NCBI GenBank assembly: GCA_949752745.1
Contig: OX457027.1
Location: 60,538,859 to 60,602,858 of the forward strand
Length of the DNA stretch: 64,000 bases
Source of the DNA: Protula sp. h YS-2021
Taxonomy: Eukaryota > Annelida > Polychaeta > Sabellida > Serpulidae
Reading direction: 5' to 3'
How positions within the stretch are numbered: position 1 is the stretch's first letter; the number at the start of each line of letters is the position of its first letter. Positions 48,400 through 61,400 of this stretch are shown piece after piece. Both the position numbers and the translations under genes were made by a program. The notes under the pieces were generated by a model. That model was not told the DNA's origin and ran no database searches. It saw nothing but the letters and a program-made list of their open reading frames with translations.

Positions 48400-48919
48400 G
48401 GATGACAGGAATCCCGGTCATCTGCCCCCCGTTCAAATGCCCCCCCCCCCTGTCATCTGCCCCCCCTTTTTTTGCAACCCGGTCGACTGCCCCCCTCCCT
48501 CAAAGTGGAGGGGTGGTCTCTTGCCCCCTCCATTTACTATTTTTTCTTGGGCTCTTGGCTTACAGAGACACAATAAATAAATTTATATTCATTTTATTGA
48601 ATGTATTGCACCTCGGTAAATTGCAATTCGCCAATAGGAAACTAATTGCAATTAGAATTGCAATCAGTTTACGGATCAGTCTCTCCTAAGATCAATATTG
48701 GTGAATAGATCAATGAAGATCAATCGTTTCAGAGACGAAGTAGACGGGGACATCACAATTGCCTAATTTTTAAAGAATTTTTTTCAACTAAAAAAAGGAG
48801 GGGGGGGGGGCAGATGACGACCCCGTCAAATTGCAAGGGGGGGGGGCAGTCGACCGGGTTCCAAAAAAGGGGGGCAGTTGACTGGGGGGGGGGGCAGATG
48901 ACCGTTTACCGGATGACAG
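48400..48919. mobile_element. Foldback element C with GGTCATCTGCCCCCC modules and 9-bp target duplication
   Basis: The body 48409-48910 is flanked by GGATGACAG. The left arm has 15-bp modules GGTCATCTGCCCCCC, TGTCATCTGCCCCCC and GGTCGACTGCCCCCC, plus one starting GTTCAAATGCC with an extended C run. The right arm (48795-48905) is the inverted equivalent. The middle is AT-rich and non-coding. Confidence 0.8.
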
Positions 48920-48967
48920 ATACAAATTATACTGTACACCCATAAATAAAACGAGTGGGAGATGGGT

Positions 48968-49687
48968 GAGCAGGCGGGGTACGGAGAAAATGGCAACGGA
49001 AAATATGGCAAGCAGAAATAATGGCAACGGAAAAATGGCAAAGTGAAAAAGAGGAAAAAATGGCAAATTTTGCAGGTTTCACTGAAGTTCAACCGAAACA
49101 GAGAAATCGCCTGCCTTGACTACTCAGGATCAAAGAAAGTCCAATCAAAACCACTTAATGCCACTTGATGTCAGGGTATTTGAGGTGTAAGCAAAAATGG
49201 CAAAACGTAATCCCTGTGTGCGGCACCGTTAATTCTTTGGATGCTCGGGTGCCAACGTAACAATACATCTATTTGGGGTGCATCAGGCAAAATTTATTCG
49301 CTGCGTGTATATTGCGGTTAATCTTTTGGATACTCGGGTGTCAACGTAACAAAACATTTATCTGGACTGCATCAGGCAAAACTTAAACCCTGTGTATACA
49401 GTATTGCTAATCCTATGGATGTTCGGGTGCCATCACAACAACACATTTATTAGGGTCTTTGTCTAGAATGAGCAATATGCTCGTGATATTACGCTTAAGA
49501 ATAAATTTTGCAAATGTGATAAAATTTTTATTTTGTTATTTTGCCATCTGTTCCGTTTTTTTACACTTTGCCATTTTTTATGTTGTCATTATTTCCACTT
49601 GCCATATTTTCCGTTGCCATTTTTTCCGTTGCCATTATTTCCGTTGCCATTTTTTCCGTTGCTATTTTTTCCTACACCCGAGCAGGC
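48968..49687. mobile_element. Foldback element B with TTGCCATTTTTTCCG modules and 8-bp target duplication
   Basis: The body 48976-49679 is flanked by GAGCAGGC. The right arm has consecutive 15-mers TTGCCATATTTTCCG, TTGCCATTTTTTCCG, TTGCCATTATTTCCG, TTGCCATTTTTTCCG and TTGCTATTTTTTCCT. The left arm (48976-49070) is inverted. Termini are GGGGTACGG on the left and, complemented, GGGTGTAGG on the right. The interior contains three ~110-bp diverged units with CTCGGGTGCCAACGTAACAA-like sequence (49230-49450). No ORF. Confidence 0.8.
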
Positions 49688-50219
49688 AGGCACACCTGTA
49701 AGGAGATACAAAAGAAGATGGAGTGAAAACTGATATAATCATTTCTAAGAGCTTCTAGGTGAATCTCCCAAAATTACAGATGATGATGAAGCCATTGAGA
49801 ATGTCTTGCGCCATCTCAATATAGATGATGGCTATTCACGAAAGTAGAATATCGGGAAACAAGGAAGTCGGTAGTTGAAAGTAAAGCTGGTGGAGTATCA
49901 ACTGGTCCACTTAAAATGATAGGAGTTGCTTTTGTGGTGAATTGGTTCGGTAGAAAGCCTGCGTCAAGTTTTCCACTCTGTAATAGGGATAAAAGCCATA
50001 ACTGTTGGTATTCTAGCGGCGCAAGCACTCTTGTAGCGATGGGCCCTTTTCCTCTTTCTATTCACGATAAAATACTGGGGCTGCAACGACAAACAAACAT
50101 AGTTCAAGTAAATTACACACATCTTTATTAAACAACTTGTTTAGTATAAACCTTAACTAGTGAAGCCTCATAGGCCAGCCAAATTTTGCTCTGTTTTGAC
50201 TGAGGCCGAAGTAAAAGGG

Positions 50220-50329
50220 CCCACGTCAAATACTGTCACCGGAGTTTTCTGGAAACCTCCGAGGTGAAAAAAACTTTAAAAAAGGAATAAACGGCCAGAA
50301 TTCTTAGCAAAGCATACCCATTTGCAAAC
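50220..50329 (-). mobile_element. 5'-end fragment of the Helitron-like family
   Basis: Shares GGAGTTTTCTGGAAACCTCC, GGAATAAACGGCCAGAATTC and ATACCCATTTGCAAAC with 16160-16246. Similarity stops at about 50220, so the rest of the element is missing. It lies within 600 bp of the first visible IPPK exon. Confidence 0.8.
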
Positions 50330-50905
50330 CATGAAATAAACACTTCACCATTACAAGGCACGTGTGAAGTGAATTGCCAAATGAGACGCGTCACCTTGCA
50401 TACATGCTAAAGATGGACAAACTTTAACCAACGCATTTTACAAACAATTTAATGTTCTGTCGATGGGCCAGCGTTGCGTCAACACGTGGGCAAGAATATG
50501 TGCCGATGAACAAAAAAAAAAACAACCAAAAAACAAACAAACAAACAAAACAAAACAAACAAAAAAAATCGCGGGTCAGCGTTGAAATCCAAAACGAGGT
50601 TGGTTTTGTTGGCGCCATGCTGACCCTGCATGCGCTTGCTATGCGGATGCCTCAGTAGCAAGTAGCAATAAATTTCAGGTTCACAAAACTTTCTATGTAC
50701 ACTCGCACCGAAGATATTCGATTGAAGGACTGAAGTTAGCGTGAATTGCAATCACTTTTATTCAGTAATTGCTACTGCTGAAGCAGATGCCTCCATACAA
50801 TTGCATTTAAGCATGTTTTTAACCTCAGTGTCACAACTTTTCTTTAAAGATTTGCACTTTTGTCAACCCTGGTCCGTATTGCTAGCCTTTTCTTTCCCTT
50901 TCCAG

Positions 50906-50959
50906 CAAAGGCAGGTGTATCGTGTCTTCAAGCGGAACAAAAACAACAAACAATGCGAG
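50906..50959 (+). CDS. IPPK: IPPK exon, QRQVYR segment
   Basis: 18 codons between a strong CCTTTCCAG acceptor and a GTGGGT donor. It corresponds to the N-lobe strand with the QRxVxRxxK pattern. Phase 0 at both ends. Confidence 0.75.
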
Positions 50960-53900
50960 GTGGGTTTTTCTATTTTTGTAAATAACCTCGAAATCAAGCC
51001 GATAATTGTAATTTTAGGCCATAGTTGGTTAAACAAGTCTAAAAGTCTTTTTTCTGAAAACATCTGAGTAAGATTTTATTAAGCACCACTGTTTGTTTTC
51101 GGGTTTTATCTGTAGTTTGTTTCTGAAAATTGAATCTTTCTCTTATTGTGTTATGGTTCTTTCAGAATGCGCAACAAATAAAGGCAAAGCAAGAAAATGT
51201 CATGGCTTACGTGAAACATGTCATGAAGCCTTCCGTAGGGGCTCACCTCATCGCCGAAGGAGTAAGTTGTGTGTAATCCGTGGGGGTGTGACGGTCAGCT
51301 CATTTGGTTAAAAGGTTTGTCCAGCAATCGCAAGGTCCCTGGTTCTAATCGAATGAGGGATGCTAAGTCGGGATTGACGTCGCTCCGATTGCTACAGCTA
51401 GAGGAATGCAGTGGGTTAGATAACCGGGATCCGGTCGTTTGCTAAAAAAAAAACAAAAAACAAAAAAACAAAACAAAACAAAACAAAAAAAAAAAAAAAC
51501 AAAAAAAAAACACACACACACAAAAAAACGGCCGTTTGCTCACTACCAAAATTTCCTTCCATATTTTACACGATCTTTTTTCAAACTTTTTGGAACGATA
51601 ACAAATTGTTTGAACTCAACCCAAATTTTATATCTTAAAAGAACACCCGCTGCTCAGTTTTATTACAAAACATGCAAATGATTGCTATCTTACATTAAAA
51701 ATACAGCCCCTGGATGCAGTTACGCAATTGAGATAATTGAAATAGGGTCTTTTTGTGCAACTATTTGTCTTTCTTACGATAAGGGGATATTATAATGTTT
51801 AAGAAATAATTTAAGAGACAATAAAATTTAATGAAAAAATTGGAAAAAATATTGTGAAATAAATGTCTTCAGAAGTGCAATTAATTTTTGTAAATGTCAA
51901 AAATCACGAGTAATAAAATTTAGGTGGTGAGCAAACGACCGTTGATCAAATGACCGGTGAGCGAATGACCTAGACCCAGATAACTTATCACGGAGTTCAA
52001 AATTATCTCCCATTTAGTCTTTTGACCGTTCCTTTAAAAATAGTTATGTGTAATACGGTATACAGACTTTCAAAACGACATTTTCCAACTGGCCACTTTC
52101 TAAACATACACTTTCCAACTACTTCCCAAATGGACATTTTTCCAGCCACGACATTATTTTCCAAATGTCATGGTTGACTAATTTGAAAATGAAGAGCGAC
52201 AAAAGATAGAAATGATGACCTTTCTTTCATTTCTTTTATGCCCTCTTTTAATTTTGTCCAGTTGGTAAATAGTTAGAAAGTGTCCGGTTTGAAAATGTCC
52301 GGTTGGAAAGTGTACACTGATTCGTGCAATCCATGTTTTGAAAAGCTTTCTTTTTGGCAATTTGTGAAACAATTCTTTTCGGCTAAATGTTTCAAGCAAA
52401 TGTGTTCTACCTTGTACTTACGGTTTAGAATTGGAAAATCGAGGATTTAAATTCCAGTTTTTGGTCAAAGTTATGCTCTCATAAATACAGCTTAAAACTT
52501 AGAAATGTGTGTTTTGCAGGAACTCGTTTCATTGTCAGACGAAATCATTGAACTGATGAAACGGATTCAAGATACTCCAGACTTAAGGCCAGGTCTGTCT
52601 TTAAAAAAAAAAATACTTAAGATGGTGTTTAATTCAAAACGTTTCAAAAGTTGCGTTTAACCTGATCAATGTTGCGAATAGTTCAGAAGTCGGAGGACAT
52701 TCTGGTTTCTCTCTTTGTTCTTTTTTTTTTGACACGTCAAATTGAAACCTTTTTATTGAAAAACAAATGAAGATTCAAATGAAGCCTCCCACATTTAAAT
52801 TTGAGCATTGGTGTTTTCTGTTTGAACCTAAAGAATCGATTATTCGCATTTCTCCTGCTTAATGCGCTGGACATCTCTTGTTTGTTAGAGCACAGATTAG
52901 AGTCCTGCATCAACTCGTCAGCCAACCTGGCCCTCAAGTTGCCAGACTTCTGCTTTGTCCGAAACAGTATAATTAAAGACAGTCACGTCCCTACATTTAC
53001 AATAGAAATAAAGGTAAGAAGACTGCTATTAGCATTGTTTCGTTGTAGCCGATGTCTGCTGTATTCTAAAATTAATTGGGGCTCAGCCAAACTAGGTTAT
53101 TTGCTAACCAACTCGAAACTCCATTCTGTGCTTAAGTTGTAAGGCAGAGGGTGGGGGAAGCCTTGTTTGTTCGAACGGTTCGAGAGTTCAACGGAGAAAG
53201 GTACATGACTAAAAAGCTAGACGTTAGACGGGATTTTGGGTAATACTTTGTGTTTTATGACCGTCCCACAGCATTCGGTGTTGTTGCGCTCAAACTTCAG
53301 GAGACTTACGGTCAAAACAAGAATCAAGTCACTGCTCCTGTCTGTATTGGTGGTGGAGAACTTTTAGGTTATTGCGCTGGAAAGAAATTCGATCAACAAC
53401 TTTTGTTACGCTTCAACGTGAAAAGAAGAGATTTAACTAAAACGATTTCTTTCACAAACTTAAGTTCTTTTGTAATTATTTCTCAAAGGGTTATATGCTT
53501 TTGTCAACATGCCTCAGTAAACATATGGATTAGAATAGATTCGATGAGTAAGCCACTATTTTCTCTCTAGTTTGGTAAAGAAAGGCCCCATACCGTGAAT
53601 AAGCCTTTTGCCCATTGAATTGCGACCCACAGGCTGATATATACATTTATTATTAACGGGCATTCTCAAGTATATTGGTCCCTTTGATGTCGGTTTGCTT
53701 TGTGCCAGCAAGTCCAGCTTACAATACGAACATTCAAAGGTTACAGATATTACCGTAGACTTTCTTGGTGATAAATTATAATACCTTTAAATGCTGGAAG
53801 TAAAGAAAACAGTTTGGCACATTGATGTAAGGAGCGGGGATGGGTGGTGTTAGGTGCGGCATCTTTTTCTTCATCGTTGAACAAAGAATATACAGTCAGC

Positions 53901-55339
53901 AACGAAGTCCGTAGAGAAAAACTAGTCATCCGGCCATGTATTTGGTAGCTGGACAATGTATTCATAAGGAAAATTAATAAAGACAATTACTTATTAAGAC
54001 AAACAATATTTCCTATTTTAACTAATGTTTGTAGTTTTTTTAATAAATAAATAATCCATTGTCCTGTACCAAATGTGTTTTGTGAAAAAATCCAAACGTG
54101 CTTTCTGTAATAATGTAAAAAAAAAATTGATATAATAATTAAGTCGAACAGAGTTATAGGGGGAGAAGGAGGGGGGGGGGGGGTTGTGGTCGTAAAAACT
54201 AGTCGTCATGGCAAAAATTGGGTCGTCATTGATAACAGGACGACTAGTTTTGCCAGCAGTCGTGCCGAGCTTATCGGTTCATAGATTACTTGAAATAAAC
54301 AGATTTAATTACATACAGGCGAGGCTTTACATGTACATAATATATCCATCAACACTTGAGAAACCAGCTTATTTTTTTTTTTGCATATGTATATATAAAA
54401 GGTGGCAATGAAGTACATATAAGAAGGTTGACACGAACTACAAGAGAATTTCTAGACATTTCCATTTGACGCAGTGTTCCGTGTCTACATGAGACTCAAG
54501 TTCCGCAGGCACTTTATTTTTACGTCAGTATGAGAAAAAAACAATTGTTTGCCAATTTACGTAGCCATCAGGCACTGTTTACCTTGGACGTGATAAGGTC
54601 TTTTATTTAGTTCCTTGATAAAACAAACCTTAGTGTGATCGTTTGCATAATTTCAAAGACAAGGAAGATGTTTTATCTGTCTTATTGAAAAAGGAGCCAC
54701 TTGAGATCTTACTGTTCAAGTTCTAGTTGTAAGGTCGTCTTGCTAATTGTTGTTTCTTGTGTCGTGTTTTTTCCTCTTATTTACAAGTTTTTTCCTGCTG
54801 TGGCTGTTAAAGTTTGTACCTAAGTGCTCTGTTGTCATAATGAAACGCGTATTGAAGCTTGCTTCTATTCTGGGAGATGCCGATATGGAGTGTTGCTCCT
54901 AACAAAGGCTTGAGTGTGACACTACAGTGTTTATATTTCTCACACATGGTCAGATTATTAATAGAACTTCTCACATTTCTATTGTTAGTGTCGTTGTTTA
55001 CGAACCTGTAAATTTCGAATTTTAACAGGGTTTTTTTCCTTCCAAACCATAATCGGGTTTAGGGAATGCACTACACTTTTGATTAATCAGGTGTTAGTAC
55101 CAAAAAAAAAAAAAAAATACGGTGAAAAAAATCAAGACTGTTTCAGTACAGTTTCTGCAAAAGAACGTTTTTTTAAAATCCAGTTTTAGCCCTTGTTGAG
55201 ATTTTCACTCCTCTGCTTGTTTTATTTTTCTAGCCAAAGCACGGTTTTCTGACAAACGACACACCAAGCGAACGTCGAATCTGTCGCTTCTGTTTGAAGC
55301 AACATCTGAAGGTGAGACGCAAGACTTAGACCAGCGTTT

Positions 55340-55431
<92 letters not shown>

Positions 55432-58400
55432 GCATATAATATATTTATTATACGCAAATACCCGCGAAAAAAAGAGAAATAAAATGGCAAAGTTGTGAAT
55501 AATCTGAAAGGTAATAAAAAACAACTTTAATAAAAAAAAAAAAAAAAAAAAAACGCGCAGTTTAAAATGAGAGATGATAAAAAATGATTTTCGCATTTTT
55601 TCTGTACGTTGTGAGAAAACGTGTCATCTAGAATGCTCTCATTCTTTTTGTAGATGAAAATAGGCCAGACCAAATCTATTAGTAGATTCTGCCCTGTCGA
55701 TTTTTATTCAGGGTAAGTAAGGTCCCACAAGGCTTTTTTTTAACTATTCATAAAAAAGTACACACACATCAACATTGTAGCAAGATTGCTTTCTTAGTTT
55801 AATGTGATTGTCACATATGATTTTTGAAGAACTTGTCACCCAGTGTTTTTTCCGTAAAAATTACATTTTAATTTTTTTTTTTTTGGCAGAACGTCTCGTT
55901 CAATATTAAATTGTATTATGTAAGCTCTTCGAAACAAGGTTTACTTTCAATATTTGATAAAAAATAAGCAAGGAAGTTTTGGCCGTCGGTTTCGAAACCC
56001 AGGGAGTGTTGTCACCCTTAATGAGCTTCCGTATTTCATAGTGTAAAAAAATGCAATTTAATGCGTTGAAATAATTATTACATGGTGAATTGAGGTTGAA
56101 ATTTAATTGAACTTTATGTTGTTGAATCACAGAGATTGTTATTAAAATGCCACATACGTAAACAATTGAGTGAAGTATGAGAATTCACAATACCACAATT
56201 CTTGCTCGTCTGACCTTCTGTTTCTCATGGTTTAACAATTGGTCCTCTTTATACAGTTGGCTGTTTTCCCAAAAAATTGTTTGAGATCAAAGAATTCTTG
56301 CTTGATTAAGTGAATGAATTTGATTAAGCTCTGCACAGTGTGTTTTCAGTGTATTTTATAAAGTGTTCGTTCATTGTGTATTTTCTGTGTTTTGATACAG
56401 AAAACGATCTCGAATGAAGCACGCCCTTAAGATGTTATTTGAAACACCACAAAACAATCTCCGAGTTTTTATGGTAAGTAAATGGCAGTACCATTATATG
56501 ACAAGGCCAATTTCTTTTCACATAAGTCGAGACAAACCTCTTCTTGTGTTTTTATCATTCGAACCTGCAAAAAAGTTGCGAATGGGTATGCTTTACTGAG
56601 AGTTCTGGCTGTTTATTCCTTTTTTTCGGCTCGGGTGTTTCCTGAGAAATCTTCCTACGCTTTTTTACGTAGAACGATAAAATTTGACCTCAAGGTCAAG
56701 GTGAAATTGAGTTCAAAGTATTTTTGACCTCAAGTGGTTTCCAAACACCTCCTCCTACAGGGTTTGCCGTAGACGGTATTTGGCAGATATAGAGGGTAAT
56801 TAGTTGTCGTGAAATCCGCAAATTTTTTTACCTTGACCTTCAAGGTCAACGTCAAATGGAGGTCAAAATATTTTTTCAAGCCCCTATTCATCACGAAAAA
56901 TGGCTGGAAATAACGCTCAAATCCTTGTTTCAACGCGGTGTACGGTGTCAGTAGGCAGTAACATCGCTGACTGAATCTCGACATTAGGGTCAAGGACATG
57001 TGACCTTTGTATATCGTAATCCGTTAGAAAGAGATTGTCCATTATCTCGAAAACGGTTAGAGATAGAACGATTTTGAATTTAGTTTCGACCCTTTGGACC
57101 TAAAAGACGTCGTATAAGGGGTAAATCGGTGACCTTGACCTCCTCTGTCATGGTCAAGGTTAAAAACCTGAAGTTGACCATTCTCTCGAAACGGTTAGAA
57201 AACTGAATTTGATTCTTTGTGCCTAAAAGAGGTTACATAATATTTGCTCCGATGACCTCGTTCAAGATAATAATCCTGAAGCTGAAAATTATGTCGAAAT
57301 ACTGAAAGATTTGTGTCTCTGGCCGTCTGCCATTGCGAAGTGGGTGCCCTAGCGAAATTCGGTCTAGTTGGAATTCATTTTTTTCTAAACCATCAATTTT
57401 ACATAATAAGTTCTTTCTTTTTCGGTTCCCCAAACCATTTTTTTAAGGATAGTGGAATATACAAATTGTTGGCTTAAGTGTACCAAAGCTTAAACAAAGA
57501 AAAAAATGCAGTTCCACAAAAAGTACAGCATTGGTTTCCTCAAGTGTTAACAACCAGCCAATCGCCTTTGGGCTTGAGAGCACTGTTGGTTAGGACAAGA
57601 TCGTATCAACTTTCTTTGTGTTTGAACAAATGGTTCCATTTTTTTTTTTGGATGTAGCGTGTAAAATCGAAGCCAAATGTCATACCCTTCGGCTACAATT
57701 TGTATCGCCCACTTTTAGCGATGTCTGGATGCTTGCAAAAACACGTCAGTAGGTACCAAAATACACGTCCAGGGATTGTTGTTATGACTTGCATGTACTG
57801 AGAACTGGGTAGCGACGTTTTGAAGGATGCTTTCTTGTCATGTGCCTGGTCACAGCATTAGCAGCTAGCATGGATATTCAGATAAATGAAACACTTCTGT
57901 CCAACTTATTGTCATGCATTTTCAGTAGTATATTTTTAGCATCGCCAAAATAATAATAAAAAAAAAATGGGGAAAAAAAAGAAAAACTGTTAAAATAGAA
58001 ATACAGCTCGTTCAAAGCTCTTGTGTTATGCCCGGAAACTAGATTATGTTTAGACATTATTGTTTGCAGGCATTTTTTCAGAAACAACTGCAAAAAGCCA
58101 TTTGTGTTTGAAAAGATCAATACCTCCTCCATCAGTTTATGGTTGTTGCTGCTTTGTCATTCGATTAAGACCCCTGAAAAAAGCGGACCTACTGAATCAT
58201 ATATCGTTCGAGGAATTTTCTTATTGGAGAAAAATTGTTGCACTGTTAATGTACTGACTCAGCGTGCACAGTTGCGTCACAAAACCACGACACTCTAGTG
58301 TAAGGCTTGTGTAGAATGCTGCAGGCTTATTACTGCTTTAAAATGTGCGTGTGTTTGTGTCGCACACACACACACACATTTATATAAGCAAGTTTACATT

Positions 58401-61400
58401 TAAGATACATTCGTATCAGTATTGATAGCTTCTAAACACTCCAGCATGTGCGATCTCGAAATTGGCAACCGATTGTAAACCATTGTAACATTGCTTTGTG
58501 AAAGACGTAGGCCAGATGATGATCAACAAGGGCCTGAGAAAAAGTTCTACATCGAGCATATGTTCATATAAAATATTCACTTATCTATCAATGCACAGGT
58601 GTGTATTTTATCACGTTTAACCAAAATACACACAGTCATATATGCATCTTACCACGTATTAAGCAAACCCCAAAATAAGCATGAATTTTTCAAACAAAAA
58701 ATGACTTCATCAATCTGCGAAAGAGACTGGCACAATTTAATGTAGTTGTTTATCGGTTAAAATAGTCTATTTTGATCATAGTTACATTTTTTGGTCCTTT
58801 TTCAAATCGGTTGTATGACTCAGTAGGTGACTAATCTGCAAAACGACATGTTGCTAATGACAACCACTTCTACGCCTATCCGTGAGTAACGTCGCTCTGT
58901 CATATGACGGTGTAAGAAATAACAACTTGCTTGACAGCGCATAGTTGCATGTGCCTGCACCTCAAAAAATTCTCGCTGAACACATTTACATGTGATGTTG
59001 ATATGTGAAATTTGGATTTACAGGTGATAATCATTTGTGCTTGTGCATATTTGAGCAAAGTTTTCAAACCCTAATTTATGGTCTTGACTTAATAAAGCTC
59101 TCTTCTTTCTGGTTATTTTTGTTTTCAGAATGGGTATGTCATTTTCTCAGAGGAAAATCAAAACGAAGAGTTTATATTCACATTGCATAAATATTTCTAC
59201 GGACCTGAATCTGAAGAACAATCGTGTTCAAAATCAAGGTGGGTTTGCCCAGTTCAAGGGCTTTCTCCATAATAGTGATTCATTTCGTGATTGTGATTCA
59301 TACCGAAAATAAGTAATAAAAAAATAGAATCAAGGAGAAGTACACGTTAAAAAAGTAAAACGTTTTTAAACTTGATTTATATGTTCAAACAACATTTGTA
59401 GTCTAATTTTGGGTATGTCTTTGTTTTTTTTTTTTGTGTGTGTGTGCGTTTTGTATTTTCTGTTTGATATCTTTTATCAGACAATTTTAAAGTTAGAATT
59501 TTCGGTTCAAGAAAAAAAACCCCTTCTTTTCCCGAATGAAAAGTGAAACATTTTCTGTAAGCAAAAGAACGTTATTTTTAAATCGCCAAAATTTGGCTTG
59601 GTTTTAAAACACAACCTTCCTTGTATGAAGTTCTGTGCACTGAAAAAAAAACTATTTCACGTCAAATAATTTTAGCACTGCTGTTGCGGAAGCATAGAGA
59701 GGGATTTCACCGCTGAATTCAAATGAAAAGCAATTTTGTCGTTCCAAGTAGTGGGTTAACAAACATACGCGTGTCTAAATGCATGTACATTATAAATATC
59801 TATGAGGGAATTCACCGTTGAAATCATTGAAAGCAATCTTATCGCTGCAAGTAATGGGTTAACAAATATGCGCATGTATAAATGCATAGACATTATAAAT
59901 ATCTGATCAATAATGCATTACTAATTGCATGCCGTGGAATAATCTAGACCCTAGAACTAAAGAAGTCCATGACAAAGGGGTAACCCCTACGTGTACGTAA
60001 ATGAATGTCGCAATCGATGGGAAATATTTCAGCTTTATTTCGATATCCAAAGGCGAGACATTTCATCATATCATCTACTTCTAAAGAATCAATTGACCAG
60101 TGGCAGAACAATCGATGTTTTTTTTTTCTAGATATTCGTAAGTTACGATCACGTACAACAATGGACGGGTGTCAAGTACACCCACTGAACAACAGCAATC
60201 ATTTCTTGTCTCACTGATCAATAAAAAATTGTGTATTGCTGATGTGTATTGTTTTCAGTATGATGTATATTGTCTTCAGTAATTCCTTTTTTTAATTACT
60301 CACTTAATTACTTGAAAGGGCGTCTTGATCTTTCGAAGTAATGCCACTTTGTCTTGGAATAAGAGCGTGCCTAGTTTGCTTCAATCGCGGTAAATAAATA
60401 GTGGCATTGTCGGTGGATTTTTACTTTTTGTCGGCGTTTTTGACACATGCGTGTGCTATAATATATACTACATCTTACGTAAGCAGTATGTTGAGGGATA
60501 CCGAATAGGGGCAGGCGTATATGTATTTCTGAGTAATCTTCTTGGTAACAAGTGGATTCCTTGCCTAAAACATGAACCATTTTGAAGTGCACAGTCCCGA
60601 ATGAAACACAGCTCAAGTCAAAATGTATTTACAATTTACAGACACAGACAGTAACGGAAATTCTTGAGTTTATAACTGTGGTTTTTTTTTTTAATTCGAA
60701 CAGGCTGTGTAAAAATTGCTTTGTGGTTTTGTCATAAAAAGTCACTATTCTCTCATGTCTGCAGCCCTTAATTCATAGATATCTTTTTTTCTGACTGGGA
60801 AAAGAGTATAAAGATTTAAAATAGCAACAATTTCTCATGAGTAAAATATATATTAGCGATGCAAGAAAAGAACTTGGTATCGGGCTTTATAATTCTGTGT
60901 AGTTTTCATATTCGGAGCTTAAATATTCGATATTTCCAACGTTAGGTTTTTGGTCCGGCTGGGTTCCAGTTATTGAAAAAACTATTAAAGGTTGGTAGTG
61001 GCACAGTCGCAACCCGCCTGACTGTCAACTATACTGTGAGCGACGGTTCCTGTTTCAACAATAAATAGTAGGCCCTCGTTATTATGTAGCAAACCTCTTC
61101 CGCACCGACTGAAGTGTTTATCATACAGACGTGTTTACTTTAGAGAGGTGAATTTCGTCAAGAAGGTGGGGAATTCGAAGAAATACTTTTCACTAGTCAG
61201 AGGTTGTTCTTGAAGTAGAGGTGTTCACTAACGGAGGTTTCTTCTGTTAGCTACGTCAGCACAGAATATTCACACAGTGTGTGATATCATACACTTTTTT
61301 TATTCCTGTGACTCATACGCAGTGAGTGAATAATTATTCCCCTGGCTATGTAATCCTACTGTAGTTTTTTTTCAGGTTTATTGGGTAAACACTAAACTCA

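Noticed and set aside
53250..53570. 106-codon + strand ORF in an IPPK intron
   Set aside because: No recognisable motif, no splice-compatible link with neighbouring IPPK exons.
55205..55596. Ile/Tyr-repeat ORFs on the minus strand
   Set aside because: They run through the (TA)n microsatellite in an IPPK intron.
60005..60217. 70-codon + strand ORF in an IPPK intron
   Set aside because: Does not resemble any part of IPPK or a known domain, and no repeat or splice evidence.
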